This document shows positions 55,888-63,903 of a stretch of DNA of 64,000 bases, in pieces. The stretch is from Bacteroidia bacterium (GTDB taxonomy: Bacteria; Bacteroidota; Bacteroidia; Bacteroidales; GWA2-32-17). The translations under genes and the position numbers were made by a program. The stretch covers positions 62,001 through 126,000 of the forward strand of contig JACREQ010000038.1 of the NCBI GenBank assembly GCA_016218155.1, read 5' to 3'. The stretch's first letter is position 1. Every line of letters starts with the position of its first letter. Below the pieces are notes generated by a model, which did not search any database, was not told the DNA's origin, and was given only the letters and a program-made list of their open reading frames with translations.

Positions 55888-56126
55888 TAATTATTATTTA
55901 CAGTCATATCATTTCCAGATTGATATTGTCTTGAATTATTACCCGCTTTTTGAGACATTGTAATATTATTGGACTTCTTTTTTTTTGGTTTAATAAATAG
56001 GATACCTAAAAGTACAACTAAAGATGCAATAGATGTAATTAATGGTTCAAAATCAGGTTTACATATTAACCATAATAGGCTACAAACAAAAGCAATTATG
56101 TCTAATGTTAGAATAATAGTTTTCAT
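55887..56126 (-). CDS. Two-helix membrane protein with C-terminal QYQ motif (putative split ABC-3C effector)
   Basis: A 79-residue protein. Two transmembrane helices (about 3-22 and 28-47) are followed by a basic patch (IKPKKKKSN) and a C-terminal peptide, MSQKAGNNSRQYQSGNDMT and VNNN. That tail aligns with the N-terminus of the adaptor gene immediately downstream. I chose ATG 56126 over TTG 56132. No catalytic residues are visible; a membrane-disrupting role would fit abortive defence. Homotypic pairing of the two tails is a hypothesis. Confidence 0.7.
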   Translation of the reverse strand: MKTIILTLDIIAFVCSLLWLICKPDFEPLITSIASLVVLLGILFIKPKKKKSNNITMSQKAGNNSRQYQSGNDMTVNNN

Positions 56127-56211
56127 ATTCAAGAACTCTAAATTTGTTCTAAATGTAATAATAAATTAGTAATAATTAATAATTGTCATTACCTGTAATG
56201 TGGATAAGTTG

Positions 56212-56658
56212 TTAGTTCATGTTTTTCTTTTTATTTAAATAGTCTTCTAAGCACTTTGTTTTGTATTTGTCAAAGTCATTTATTTGTTTAGATAAAGTTG
56301 GATATTTTAAAACTTCAATTTTTGCTTGTTCCCATGCTCGTTCTTCGCTTGCATATCTTATATTCCAATCATTTTCATCTTTCTTGTTTATTGCACCAGA
56401 TAAATGATGACCAAATTCGTGAAATATTGTCCATAAAGTTTGTATAGGTATATTGTTAATAGGGTGAAGAGATATTCTAATGAGACATTTTTCATTAATA
56501 GTTTCATGTTGGGAAACAACTGAATCATCTCGAGTTGAAATTTGGCAACCACTATCATATATTTTTTGAAAAAGATCCTTTAAAATATCTCTATATTCTT
56601 CAAGATTTCCTTTATAGCAAAATTCATTTACTCTTTGTTCAATTTTAAATGATAACAT
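56212..56658 (-). CDS. ImmA/IrrE-like zinc metallopeptidase
   Basis: A 148-residue protein. The HExxH motif is intact (H80, E81, H84 in TIFHEFGHHLSG) with E106 in SEERAWEQAK as the likely third ligand, the order seen in ImmA/IrrE proteases. The surrounding residues (IRISLHPINNIPIQTLWTIFHEF) fit the fold. ImmA cuts the ImmR repressor of ICEBs1 and IrrE acts in stress response. Here it sits alone 79 bp before the ABC-3C operon. No partner repressor is adjacent. Confidence 0.78.
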   Translation of the reverse strand: MLSFKIEQRVNEFCYKGNLEEYRDILKDLFQKIYDSGCQISTRDDSVVSQHETINEKCLIRISLHPINNIPIQTLWTIFHEFGHHLSGAINKKDENDWNIRYASEERAWEQAKIEVLKYPTLSKQINDFDKYKTKCLEDYLNKKKNMN

Positions 56659-56742
56659 ATTTATATTTTATTTAGTTTATCATTATTTAACTTTATAATA
56701 TACTAATGTTTTAGTGTGTTAGCGGTTGTTAATTTGTTTTAT

Positions 56743-57462
56743 TTATTTGAAACTGAAATATTTAAGAACCCCATTGTCCTTAAAAAGCAAAATTTCTCTT
56801 TCTGGGTGTCCAATATTTATTGCATGATTTTCAGGAATATTTACAAAATACTTTATATGTAAGAAAACATTGTCTTTTAGCTTAACGATCAATTTCTCCT
56901 TTTTAATATCATTAGGAATTATCGTACTGGTGATTTCGCTTATTGGGTCATTTGTGATATAAAATTCAAAGACATTTTTGCAGTTGGAATATTCTATAGG
57001 AGTGTCCAAAATAATTGCATTCCATTCATCCCTTATTAGATTTTCTGAGGTATATTCTTGATAAAAAGAAATTCTTTTCGATATCATTATAAAAAGCATT
57101 TCTGGTTCCGTTAATTCATCTAGTTTTATAGCATTTACCTTATAAAAGTCAATGTCCACATTTGATTTATTTTTGCATCGTAGATGCCTTTCACCACTTT
57201 TGTGAAATGAAAATTTAAGAGATTTGTATTCTTCTTCTTGGAGTTGAGTATCTATGAAAATGCCAAATTTATTATTATCTATTATAACATCTCCTATACC
57301 CTGTTGTCCTGAACATCTAATTTTTTTGAGAGATGAGCCAAGATAAAGTTCATCATTTTCATAAATAACAAAGAACAGTCTATTATGTTTTCCGTTTAAC
57401 TTAAAAAGAAATCTCATATTCCTATCATATCTCTCTAAAAAGTCAGGTATATTTTCTATCAT
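56743..57462 (-). CDS. Unknown 239-residue protein
   Basis: Mixed alpha/beta cytosolic protein with no signal peptide, membrane segment or motif that I recognise. It begins MIENIPDFLERYDRNMRFLF and is rich in short strands, with a C-terminal hairpin (FKDNGVLKYFSFK). It is a lone gene 84 bp beyond the peptidase and reads in the same direction. Confidence 0.5.
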   Translation of the reverse strand: MIENIPDFLERYDRNMRFLFKLNGKHNRLFFVIYENDELYLGSSLKKIRCSGQQGIGDVIIDNNKFGIFIDTQLQEEEYKSLKFSFHKSGERHLRCKNKSNVDIDFYKVNAIKLDELTEPEMLFIMISKRISFYQEYTSENLIRDEWNAIILDTPIEYSNCKNVFEFYITNDPISEITSTIIPNDIKKEKLIVKLKDNVFLHIKYFVNIPENHAINIGHPEREILLFKDNGVLKYFSFK

Positions 57463-57567
57463 ATTAAAATGAACTTTTGTATTAATTTATTGTTTTCATG
57501 AATCGTCTTATTTTTTGTGTTAATAGTTGCTAACGGTTGAAGCTACGAAACGACGTGCATTTACTTG

Positions 57568-57587
57568 CACTCCGCCGCGGCGGAGTG
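57568..57587. repeat. GC-rich palindromic element (copy 2)
   Basis: CACTCCGCCGCGGCGGAGTG is a perfect 20-bp palindrome that shares the 14-bp core of the element at 21812-21825. It lies in AT-rich intergenic DNA upstream of the unknown gene. Nearby TAACGGTTG and CAAACCGCTAA form a weak outer inverted pair. Confidence 0.75.
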
Positions 57588-57723
57588 TCAAACCGCTAAG
57601 AGTTTTATTTAATGTTAAAGTTGTCATATTGCCCATATCTGAACGTTGTTTTCATAGATGGTGTTACCAACTGGTCTTTATTTACGTCTATTCATATAAT
57701 ATTAGAATTACATTTACTTTCAA

Positions 57724-58203
57724 TTAGCAAGTAAAATTAAAAACCCACTTTCCATTTTGCCAGTTTTCGTGCAATTCACTTAGCTTGTTGCCGTCATAAT
57801 CATATGTATATATTTTTCTATTATAATTCACCCACTCGTTGTCTTTCCATTTCCGAAACAAATCTATTAGCAAGTTGTTTTTTTCGTCGTATTCGTAAAT
57901 ATTTTTATATCTATTGTACCAAATATTATTTACACAATATTCATGCAAGCAAGTAAGCATTTTCCCATAGCCATCATACGTATATGTATATTTATTATTT
58001 TGAACCCAAATAAGATTATTCCAAGTTTCATGTAATATAATTAAATTATTTCCTTCTTTATCATAAGTAAAATTTATTCTACTTGAGTTTATCCATTCGT
58101 TGTTCTTTAATATTTGACATGTTTTTGTAATAAGGTTTTCATTTTTGTCTGTAACTATGGTTACGCTTTGATTACTTTCAATTTGAATTTCAATTGTCTT
58201 CAT
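57724..58203 (-). CDS. YD-like repeat protein
   Basis: A 159-residue protein made of about four tandem repeats of 36-37 residues. The pattern is YTYDxxGNxLxxLHExWxNxxWVN (for example YTYDYDGNKLSELHENWQNG and ITYD-type variants). The repeat resembles short YD/RHS-like or related beta-strand repeats; no signal peptide or toxin domain is present. It is 9 bp downstream of the lipoprotein gene, so the two form a pair. Function unknown. Confidence 0.55.
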   Translation of the reverse strand: MKTIEIQIESNQSVTIVTDKNENLITKTCQILKNNEWINSSRINFTYDKEGNNLIILHETWNNLIWVQNNKYTYTYDGYGKMLTCLHEYCVNNIWYNRYKNIYEYDEKNNLLIDLFRKWKDNEWVNYNRKIYTYDYDGNKLSELHENWQNGKWVFNFTC

Positions 58204-58212
58204 AATAATTTG

Positions 58213-59052
58213 TCAGATATTATTCATAGTGTTAATTTTACCATTTTTTAATGATTCGTTTTTCAAGGAATCATTTAGATACTTTTCATATTGTTTATTT
58301 GTAATATATTTTTGGGGATAATAAAATATTCCTGGCTCTTCTATAAGGGTTGTAAAACTTTTATCAATGTAAAATCTTCCATTAAAATAATTTTCATTAT
58401 CAATAATAACAATGTTTAATGAATCATTTTCCCAATTAGCTTTTACATAATCAAGATTTCGAATTGAATAATTTCCAATCAAAGCATTATAATTATATGT
58501 TGCTCTGGGGTCTTCTTTTATATAATGATATGTTTTTAAGGTCTTACAAATTGATTTTTTTGGTTGACCGTATTTATTTGTATAAATTTTAATAAGAGAT
58601 TTACCATATTCTACTTTGTAATTACACTTTAATCCATTTTCGTATTTACCATCATCGCTTATTTCACGTGACCATATTAGTTTAATATATTCTAGCTTGT
58701 TAATTGAGTCAAAATTTGGGATTACTTCTAAATGAAAAGGTAAAGTATCTAGAAATATTTCAAATGTCGTTCTTGTATAGATGTTCCTATTGTTGTCATA
58801 ATACTCTTTTTCAGAAAATATATTTTCTTTTTCATAGTAGTCACATAATAAACCATACTCAGTATAACTGATACCATAGCTAAAACCTAAAAATATCTTA
58901 TCTTTTAGTAATAATAAAGAGTCCAATTTATCTTTATGGTTTATATTATTATTTGTTGGAATACTTTCAATTGATGCTGAATTATTATCACAAGATACAT
59001 TGATAATAAATATTGTAACCGCAGTAATCAAAAGATTAAAACCTTTTTTCAT
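58213..59052 (-). CDS. Lipoprotein of unknown function
   Basis: A 279-residue lipoprotein (signal with lipobox INVSC, lipidated Cys21). The rest is polar and charged, with many Asn and Lys, and no recognised domain. It is the first gene of a pair with the YD-like repeat protein, transcribed away from the GC-rich cassette. Confidence 0.6.
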   Translation of the reverse strand: MKKGFNLLITAVTIFIINVSCDNNSASIESIPTNNNINHKDKLDSLLLLKDKIFLGFSYGISYTEYGLLCDYYEKENIFSEKEYYDNNRNIYTRTTFEIFLDTLPFHLEVIPNFDSINKLEYIKLIWSREISDDGKYENGLKCNYKVEYGKSLIKIYTNKYGQPKKSICKTLKTYHYIKEDPRATYNYNALIGNYSIRNLDYVKANWENDSLNIVIIDNENYFNGRFYIDKSFTTLIEEPGIFYYPQKYITNKQYEKYLNDSLKNESLKNGKINTMNNI

Positions 59053-59455
59053 TTTGAGTGTTTTTAAGTTTTTGTTTTAAAAGTAATATATTTTTGAGTT
59101 AAATCGAATTTATAGTTTTGTCAGGGTAATTAAACGTCTTTGCACTCATTTGTCATAGATTACATATTCTAATGTTCTGTCTTTTTGTAAGGCTAGTTGG
59201 TAACTTGTTTATATGCCTAACTAGTTTTTCTTATATTCTCAAACTAGGCATATAGATATATAAATTTCAGACACATAAAAGTACAAATCTTTTAAATAAC
59301 AAAAAACTATTTCGCTCAACCTTGTTCATTTTCTTTCAAGCACTTTCATTTTTCATCATTTTCATTAACGAATCTTCAAGAATCATCAAGCGCACTTTCA
59401 AGCTGTCAGAACTTTGTTGACATAAACGCCCGCTATCGGGAAAAACAACAAAGAA
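59053..59455. other. Strand-switch gap with repeats
   Basis: 403 bp between divergent units, at the change of base composition. An inverted repeat near 59211-59254 (ATATGCCTAACTAGTT and AAACTAGGCATA) has a 14-nt loop. Two related direct repeats, TCAAGCACTTTCA (59337-59349) and TCAAGCGCACTTTCA (59386-59400), follow. A small CCCGCTATCGGG hairpin sits just before the start at 59456. Confidence 0.45.
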
Positions 59456-59662
59456 ATGTCACACAACGATCAGTATTCAGCCATAACAACTTTCTCCGGC
59501 ATGTTCGGGGGTATCGGAAAAGCCTTATCAAACAATCATGTATTTGCAAACATCTCCCTGCAAGGTGTTTTTGAAGTTGCTTTTTATGCAGCCATATCAG
59601 CCCTTGTAGGTTTTGGGGTAAAAGTTCTCATTGATTACATCAAAAACCAAATCCGCAAATGA
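59456..59662 (+). CDS. Small membrane protein opening the GC-richer cassette
   Basis: A 68-residue protein with one hydrophobic helix (about 40-58, VAFYAAISALVGFGVKVLI) and a basic C-terminal tail. The ATGA overlap with the next gene links the three cassette genes. Function unknown; the N-terminus has no lipobox. Confidence 0.6.
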   Translation: MSHNDQYSAITTFSGMFGGIGKALSNNHVFANISLQGVFEVAFYAAISALVGFGVKVLIDYIKNQIRK

Positions 59663-60159
59663 AAACTATTTTCAAAATAGGAATTTTTGGAGGTTTGCTA
59701 ATTGGTGCTTACAAATTGTTTGGAATGAAACGAGTTTCCGACAAAATAGTAACAGCATTATCAAATCCGAGAGTTCATAAAGTGGATTTGAAAGGAATAG
59801 CCATCCGCACGGAAATAAATGTTTCCAATCCTACCAAATCAACCATGAAAATAACAAAGCCTGTTGTTACACTTACCACCAATGGAAAATACATTACAAG
59901 TACAGCACCGGAGAACAAAGAATTTACTATTAATTCCCTTACCGACACAAAAATTGATACCATAGAAATTGTAGTGCCCTGGACTATTCTTGCAGGTTAT
60001 ATCTATGGTATTTTTGGCAAAATCCCTCAAATTCTTGCAGCGTTCAAAGCAAAAGATATGAAAGCTTTGGGTGAAGCCCTTGCCATTCCTCTTGAGATGA
60101 AATACTCTCTCTATGCAAATGGACTTTCTTACGAATCAGAACCCACCAAGATTTTATGA
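59659..60159 (+). CDS. LEA14-like membrane-anchored protein
   Basis: A 166-residue protein. The N-terminus has one hydrophobic segment (IFGGLLIGAYKLFG) and then a beta-rich domain with the sequence VDLKGIAIRTEINVSNPTKS and repeated NSLTDTKID-type strands, which recalls the LEA14/water-stress domain. It overlaps both neighbours by 4 bp (ATGA). The later hydrophobic stretch (ILAGYIYGIFGKIPQIL) may be a second membrane helix. Function in this cassette unknown. Confidence 0.55.
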   Translation: MKTIFKIGIFGGLLIGAYKLFGMKRVSDKIVTALSNPRVHKVDLKGIAIRTEINVSNPTKSTMKITKPVVTLTTNGKYITSTAPENKEFTINSLTDTKIDTIEIVVPWTILAGYIYGIFGKIPQILAAFKAKDMKALGEALAIPLEMKYSLYANGLSYESEPTKIL

Positions 60160-62060
60160 GTAATATTTATTCTATACAATCCATCACCAGCGGTTATCGC
60201 CCTATTAGGGACGGTAAACAATTCGATCAGTTATTCGGTTTGCCGGAAGAAAAGGACAGGATTGTTATAAAAGACGGTGAAGTGGATGACACTGTTGAAC
60301 TAATGAAAAAAGTTGTATGGAAATATATCAGTGATACAAAGAAAATAGCACCCTACCTCAAAGGAAAAACCCTTGAAGAAACCTGCCGGAATATCTGGAA
60401 TTTTCTTTACAATCATATACAATATAAGTTAGATAAACGAGGATTAGAGCAACTTCGCAGACCCTGCCGGAGCTGGACGGAAAGAACCACCGGAATAGAT
60501 TGTGATTGCTTTTCAATCTTCGTTTCCTCGATATTAACAAATCTCCAGATACCTCACAAGTTCCGCATAACAAAGTACGATAGTGACGTGTATCAACATG
60601 TTTACGTTGTTGTGCCGAAGGAAAACGGACAAGGAGAATACATTATTGACTGTGTGTTATCACGCTTCAATCACGAAAAACCATTCACTAAAAATAAAGA
60701 TTTTACTATGAGCCTCAACGGAATTAATGTCGCTGTCCTTTCAGGCACTACGTCCAACGTAATGGACTTAGTGAACGACCTAGAAGGAATTGATAATCTC
60801 GGAGCAGACAACGAGCAGGAACGTCTGCAAACAATTTATGCACATCTGGTAAATACCAGAAACATGATTGCCGGAAGACCACACTTGATACAGGAAGTGG
60901 ATTACCCACCTGCATTTTTGAAGATGCTGGATTATGCTATTTCCAGTTGGAATACACCCAATCGTGACAGAGCACTGGCTATTCTTGCACAGAATGAAGA
61001 TGCCCTGAACAAGCATTTCAACATGGACGGTATTCCTGAAAATTCCGAAATGGAGGGAATAGACAACGATTGGGATATACTGGACAACATGACCACTGAT
61101 GAAATCATGGGTATGCTTGGTGGTAAGAAAAACAAAGCAAAAAAGCAGGAGAAAAAGGCAAAGAGACAAGAGAAAAAAGCCGAACGTAAAGCGAACCCTA
61201 AAAAGAAAGGATTTTTCAAGAAAGTTGGTGAAGCTATAAAGAAAGGTGGAAAAAGCTTTATCCGTCTAAACCCTCTCACCATTGCAGCAAGAAACGGTTT
61301 CCTGTTAGCCCTTAAACTAAACCTGAAAAAGATTGGAACCAAACTCAAATGGGCTTATGCTACCAAAGAACAGGCAGCAGCCAAAGGAATAAATGCAACA
61401 GAATGGGAAAAAAGCAAAAATGCTCTTTCAAAAGTAGAAAAACTCTTTGCAGACAAATTACAAGGCAAACGTGACAAGCTGAAAAATGCCATTCTCAAAG
61501 GCAAAGCAGGTGGATTAAGCGGAACTGATACAGAAGAAGAATTTGACCTCGAAGGATTGGGTGTTCTTCCGGCAGCAGCAGCTTTGGCAGCAGCAGTACC
61601 TGTTGTTACTTCTGTTTTAAAGATTATGAAAGACAGCGGTATAATGACCCCAAAAGAAGCAGAAGACTTACAAACGGAAGTAGATAACAAAGTGGCAGAA
61701 GGGGAAAAAATAATGACTAATGACCCTGACCTTAAAGATGAGGATGACAATACCAATGATACTCCTGCAACAAAAGAAAAAAGTGCGACCACTGATCCAG
61801 CAGCAAATGATGACACTCCTGACGATGATGGAGAAGGTGGCTTTATTGGCTTTGTTAAGAAATATCCGATTCCTGTAATAGCAGGTGCAGGCGCACTTCT
61901 CTTTGGAGCCTATATGGCATTTCGCCCAAAGAAAAAACAGGAACAAAAACCCAAAGGACTTTCGGGAACAAAAAACGGTTCCAAGAAAAAAACTACATCC
62001 AAATCTAAAAATCAATCACGAGCAAGGAAAGCCAAAATAGAGGCTATCCGCTTAGGTTAA
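60156..62060 (+). CDS. Transglutaminase-like domain protein with lysine-rich and membrane segments
   Basis: A 634-residue multi-part protein. Residues about 70-175 form a transglutaminase-like papain fold with candidate triad C116 (in IDCDCFSIF), H148 (VYQHVYVVV) and D165 (EYIIDCVLSRF). A lysine-rich region follows (about 325-365), then RLNPLTIAARNGFLLALKLN, two alanine-rich helices and an acidic stretch. A transmembrane helix near 575-592 precedes a basic tail. It overlaps the gene upstream by 4 bp. Protein processing in virion or surface assembly is plausible; the mixed design is unlike the chromosomal genes to the left. Confidence 0.6.
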   Translation: MSNIYSIQSITSGYRPIRDGKQFDQLFGLPEEKDRIVIKDGEVDDTVELMKKVVWKYISDTKKIAPYLKGKTLEETCRNIWNFLYNHIQYKLDKRGLEQLRRPCRSWTERTTGIDCDCFSIFVSSILTNLQIPHKFRITKYDSDVYQHVYVVVPKENGQGEYIIDCVLSRFNHEKPFTKNKDFTMSLNGINVAVLSGTTSNVMDLVNDLEGIDNLGADNEQERLQTIYAHLVNTRNMIAGRPHLIQEVDYPPAFLKMLDYAISSWNTPNRDRALAILAQNEDALNKHFNMDGIPENSEMEGIDNDWDILDNMTTDEIMGMLGGKKNKAKKQEKKAKRQEKKAERKANPKKKGFFKKVGEAIKKGGKSFIRLNPLTIAARNGFLLALKLNLKKIGTKLKWAYATKEQAAAKGINATEWEKSKNALSKVEKLFADKLQGKRDKLKNAILKGKAGGLSGTDTEEEFDLEGLGVLPAAAALAAAVPVVTSVLKIMKDSGIMTPKEAEDLQTEVDNKVAEGEKIMTNDPDLKDEDDNTNDTPATKEKSATTDPAANDDTPDDDGEGGFIGFVKKYPIPVIAGAGALLFGAYMAFRPKKKQEQKPKGLSGTKNGSKKKTTSKSKNQSRARKAKIEAIRLG

Positions 62061-62094
62061 TATTCATAATTACAAACCTTAAATAATTAATGTT

Positions 62095-62619
62095 ATGAGC
62101 AAATCAAAATCATCCGAAGAAAAAGAAAAGTCCAAAGTGACAATGAAAACAGCCCTTGATGACCTTAAAGGAGCAGGGCTTGTCATTCTTGGCGTAGCCG
62201 GTGGAGCTTTAGCCGGGCAGGTTATTGACAAAATCCTAAAAGTGGACGACACCGCTACGGAATTTCAATTAAAAGCAATTGCTAAACCAATTGTACAGAT
62301 TGTAGCCGGAGTTAGCGGAGCAATTTTCCTGAAAAACAAAAACCTGAAACTTATTGCCAGTGGTGTTGCTGCATCCGGTGTTATTACAGGAGTAAAAGTA
62401 TTCCTGAAAAAAGACATTCTCAATGGTCTTGGAGACTTTAACATTGCCGATCCGGTAAAGAGAGTTTTCCGCGACCCTATTAACCTTGCTATTGCACCTT
62501 ACAATCCTGACTTACCTGTACTAAACGAAAACAGGGAAGAAATTCAGATTGAATCCGCTCCTATAAATATTGGAGAACTGGACGACTACGAAGAAATTCA
62601 GGAAGTGCAAATCCTTTAA
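62095..62619 (+). CDS. Membrane-associated protein of the GC-rich cassette
   Basis: A 174-residue protein with a charged, serine-rich N-terminus (SKSKSSEEKEKSK) and two or three hydrophobic stretches (AGLVILGVAGGALAGQVI, IVQIVAGVSGAIFLK, LIASGVAASGVITGV). The C-terminus ends in acidic NIGELDDYEEIQE. No family recognised. Starts at ATG after a 34-bp gap with an AT-rich spacer. Confidence 0.5.
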   Translation: MSKSKSSEEKEKSKVTMKTALDDLKGAGLVILGVAGGALAGQVIDKILKVDDTATEFQLKAIAKPIVQIVAGVSGAIFLKNKNLKLIASGVAASGVITGVKVFLKKDILNGLGDFNIADPVKRVFRDPINLAIAPYNPDLPVLNENREEIQIESAPINIGELDDYEEIQEVQIL

Positions 62620-62705
62620 TCAATGATAAGCTGAAAGAAAAAAGTAAAAACAAAGTACAAAATCGTAATTCGTAATCAAAAATTAATAATTAAAAATCAA
62701 AAGTT

Positions 62706-63416
62706 ATGTTAACATTAGGTCAAATCGCTACAAGCGACTACAGTCTGCTCGGAGCCATCTCAGAAGATGAACTTCTTGGAGCAATCGAACGTGCAACCCT
62801 TAACGAACGCAAACAATTTGTACGTAGGGTTCAGAATCAAACCAAACAAGCCACAGCAGCCGGAGGTGGAACTCCCAATAGTCGTGGTGAATTTGAAAAA
62901 CGCCTTCACTGGCTTCCAAAAGAAATACAGCAGGGTTTGGCAAACAAAACCTTACAGGCTGTAGATGCTGCTTACTACAACACTAAAAACATCGGTGGAA
63001 GCAAAATAATTAAAATGCTTCGTGATGATGACAACAAAATTGTAGGACAATGTAATATCAGTTCTGCTAAACTGGAAAAAGGAAACATCATGTTGTTATC
63101 GGGCATTATTTTACTTGCCGGAGTAGCAGCAGCAGGTCAAAATGCCTCACAAGTGAACTATGACATTTTACCTGAATATGTACGTAATGGTGAATTTGAG
63201 TTCAAAGCCAACGGAACAACACTGATCCCTGCTACTTCATGCGAAGTGTTTAACACTACAAATATGAATGTTCGCAAAGGATTATTTGTAATGGACAATC
63301 CAAAAGTTATTCTTGACCAACAAGCAATGGAATTGAATATTGAATGGGGAGCAAACGCAGTTGCCGACCTATACATGAAAGCAATCCTTGTAGGAACATC
63401 TGTAACAAAATACTAA
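62706..63416 (+). CDS. Structural-looking protein (possible capsid-like)
   Basis: A 236-residue protein with no signal peptide. The N-terminal part is helical and charged, and the C-terminal half is beta-rich (FEFKANGTTLIPATSCEVF, NMNVRKGLFVMDN, VILDQQAMELNIEW). One hydrophobic segment (IMLLSGIILLAGVAAAG) lies in the middle. In a cassette with transglutaminase-like and membrane proteins, a virion structural role is possible but not shown. No homologue is recognised. Confidence 0.45.
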   Translation: MLTLGQIATSDYSLLGAISEDELLGAIERATLNERKQFVRRVQNQTKQATAAGGGTPNSRGEFEKRLHWLPKEIQQGLANKTLQAVDAAYYNTKNIGGSKIIKMLRDDDNKIVGQCNISSAKLEKGNIMLLSGIILLAGVAAAGQNASQVNYDILPEYVRNGEFEFKANGTTLIPATSCEVFNTTNMNVRKGLFVMDNPKVILDQQAMELNIEWGANAVADLYMKAILVGTSVTKY

Positions 63417-63518
63417 CCAGTGAAAAGTTAAAAGTTATTGGGCTATTAGTTATTGAAAAACAGTAGCGAATAACTCAATAACAAATAACTTAATAACTGA
63501 TAAACTAATAAAGAAATC

Positions 63519-63899
63519 ATGAAACTGACAAAATTTCAAATCATCAAAGTAAAGGTAGATTCACACGGACAAACCGTGAAGTTTTCTGCCGAAACAGATA
63601 AGCTGTACCAAAAGGTGCAAGGTATTTATGTTTCCCTTCCAAAAGACACATCACATTTTGGAAGCACGTTGGAACTTCGCATTGCAGAACAAGAGATTTT
63701 CCCCGATGGTTTTGAGACAAAACTACTGGCAGCAAACCAAAGTTCATCTCCTAACGAACGATTTGTTATTTTCGATAAGGATGAAGAAATAGAAGCCAAA
63801 GGAAGCTATGTGGAAGGACGTTTTGTTGACGGAGGTTTTGATGACGGAAGCACTTTCCCTTATACCATGAACATTTACCTCAAACTCAAAAACGAATAA
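63519..63899 (+). CDS. Beta-rich protein of the GC-rich cassette
   Basis: A 126-residue protein, predicted mostly beta: strands in FQIIKVKVDSHGQTVKF, GIYVSLPKD, LELRIAEQEIF, NERFVIFDKDEEI and FPYTMNIYLKLK. The last segment resembles the tail of a jelly-roll or tail-fibre-like domain. It is separated by 102 bp of repetitive AT-rich spacer from the previous gene. Function unknown. Confidence 0.45.
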   Translation: MKLTKFQIIKVKVDSHGQTVKFSAETDKLYQKVQGIYVSLPKDTSHFGSTLELRIAEQEIFPDGFETKLLAANQSSSPNERFVIFDKDEEIEAKGSYVEGRFVDGGFDDGSTFPYTMNIYLKLKNE

Positions 63900-63903
63900 G
63901 GTC

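Noticed and set aside
56700-57600. Integron-like attC sites around GTTAGCGG and CTAACGGTTG beside single genes
   Set aside because: The sequences do not fit the GTTRRRY and RYYYAAC consensus, no integron integrase is visible, and only one weak inverted pair exists.
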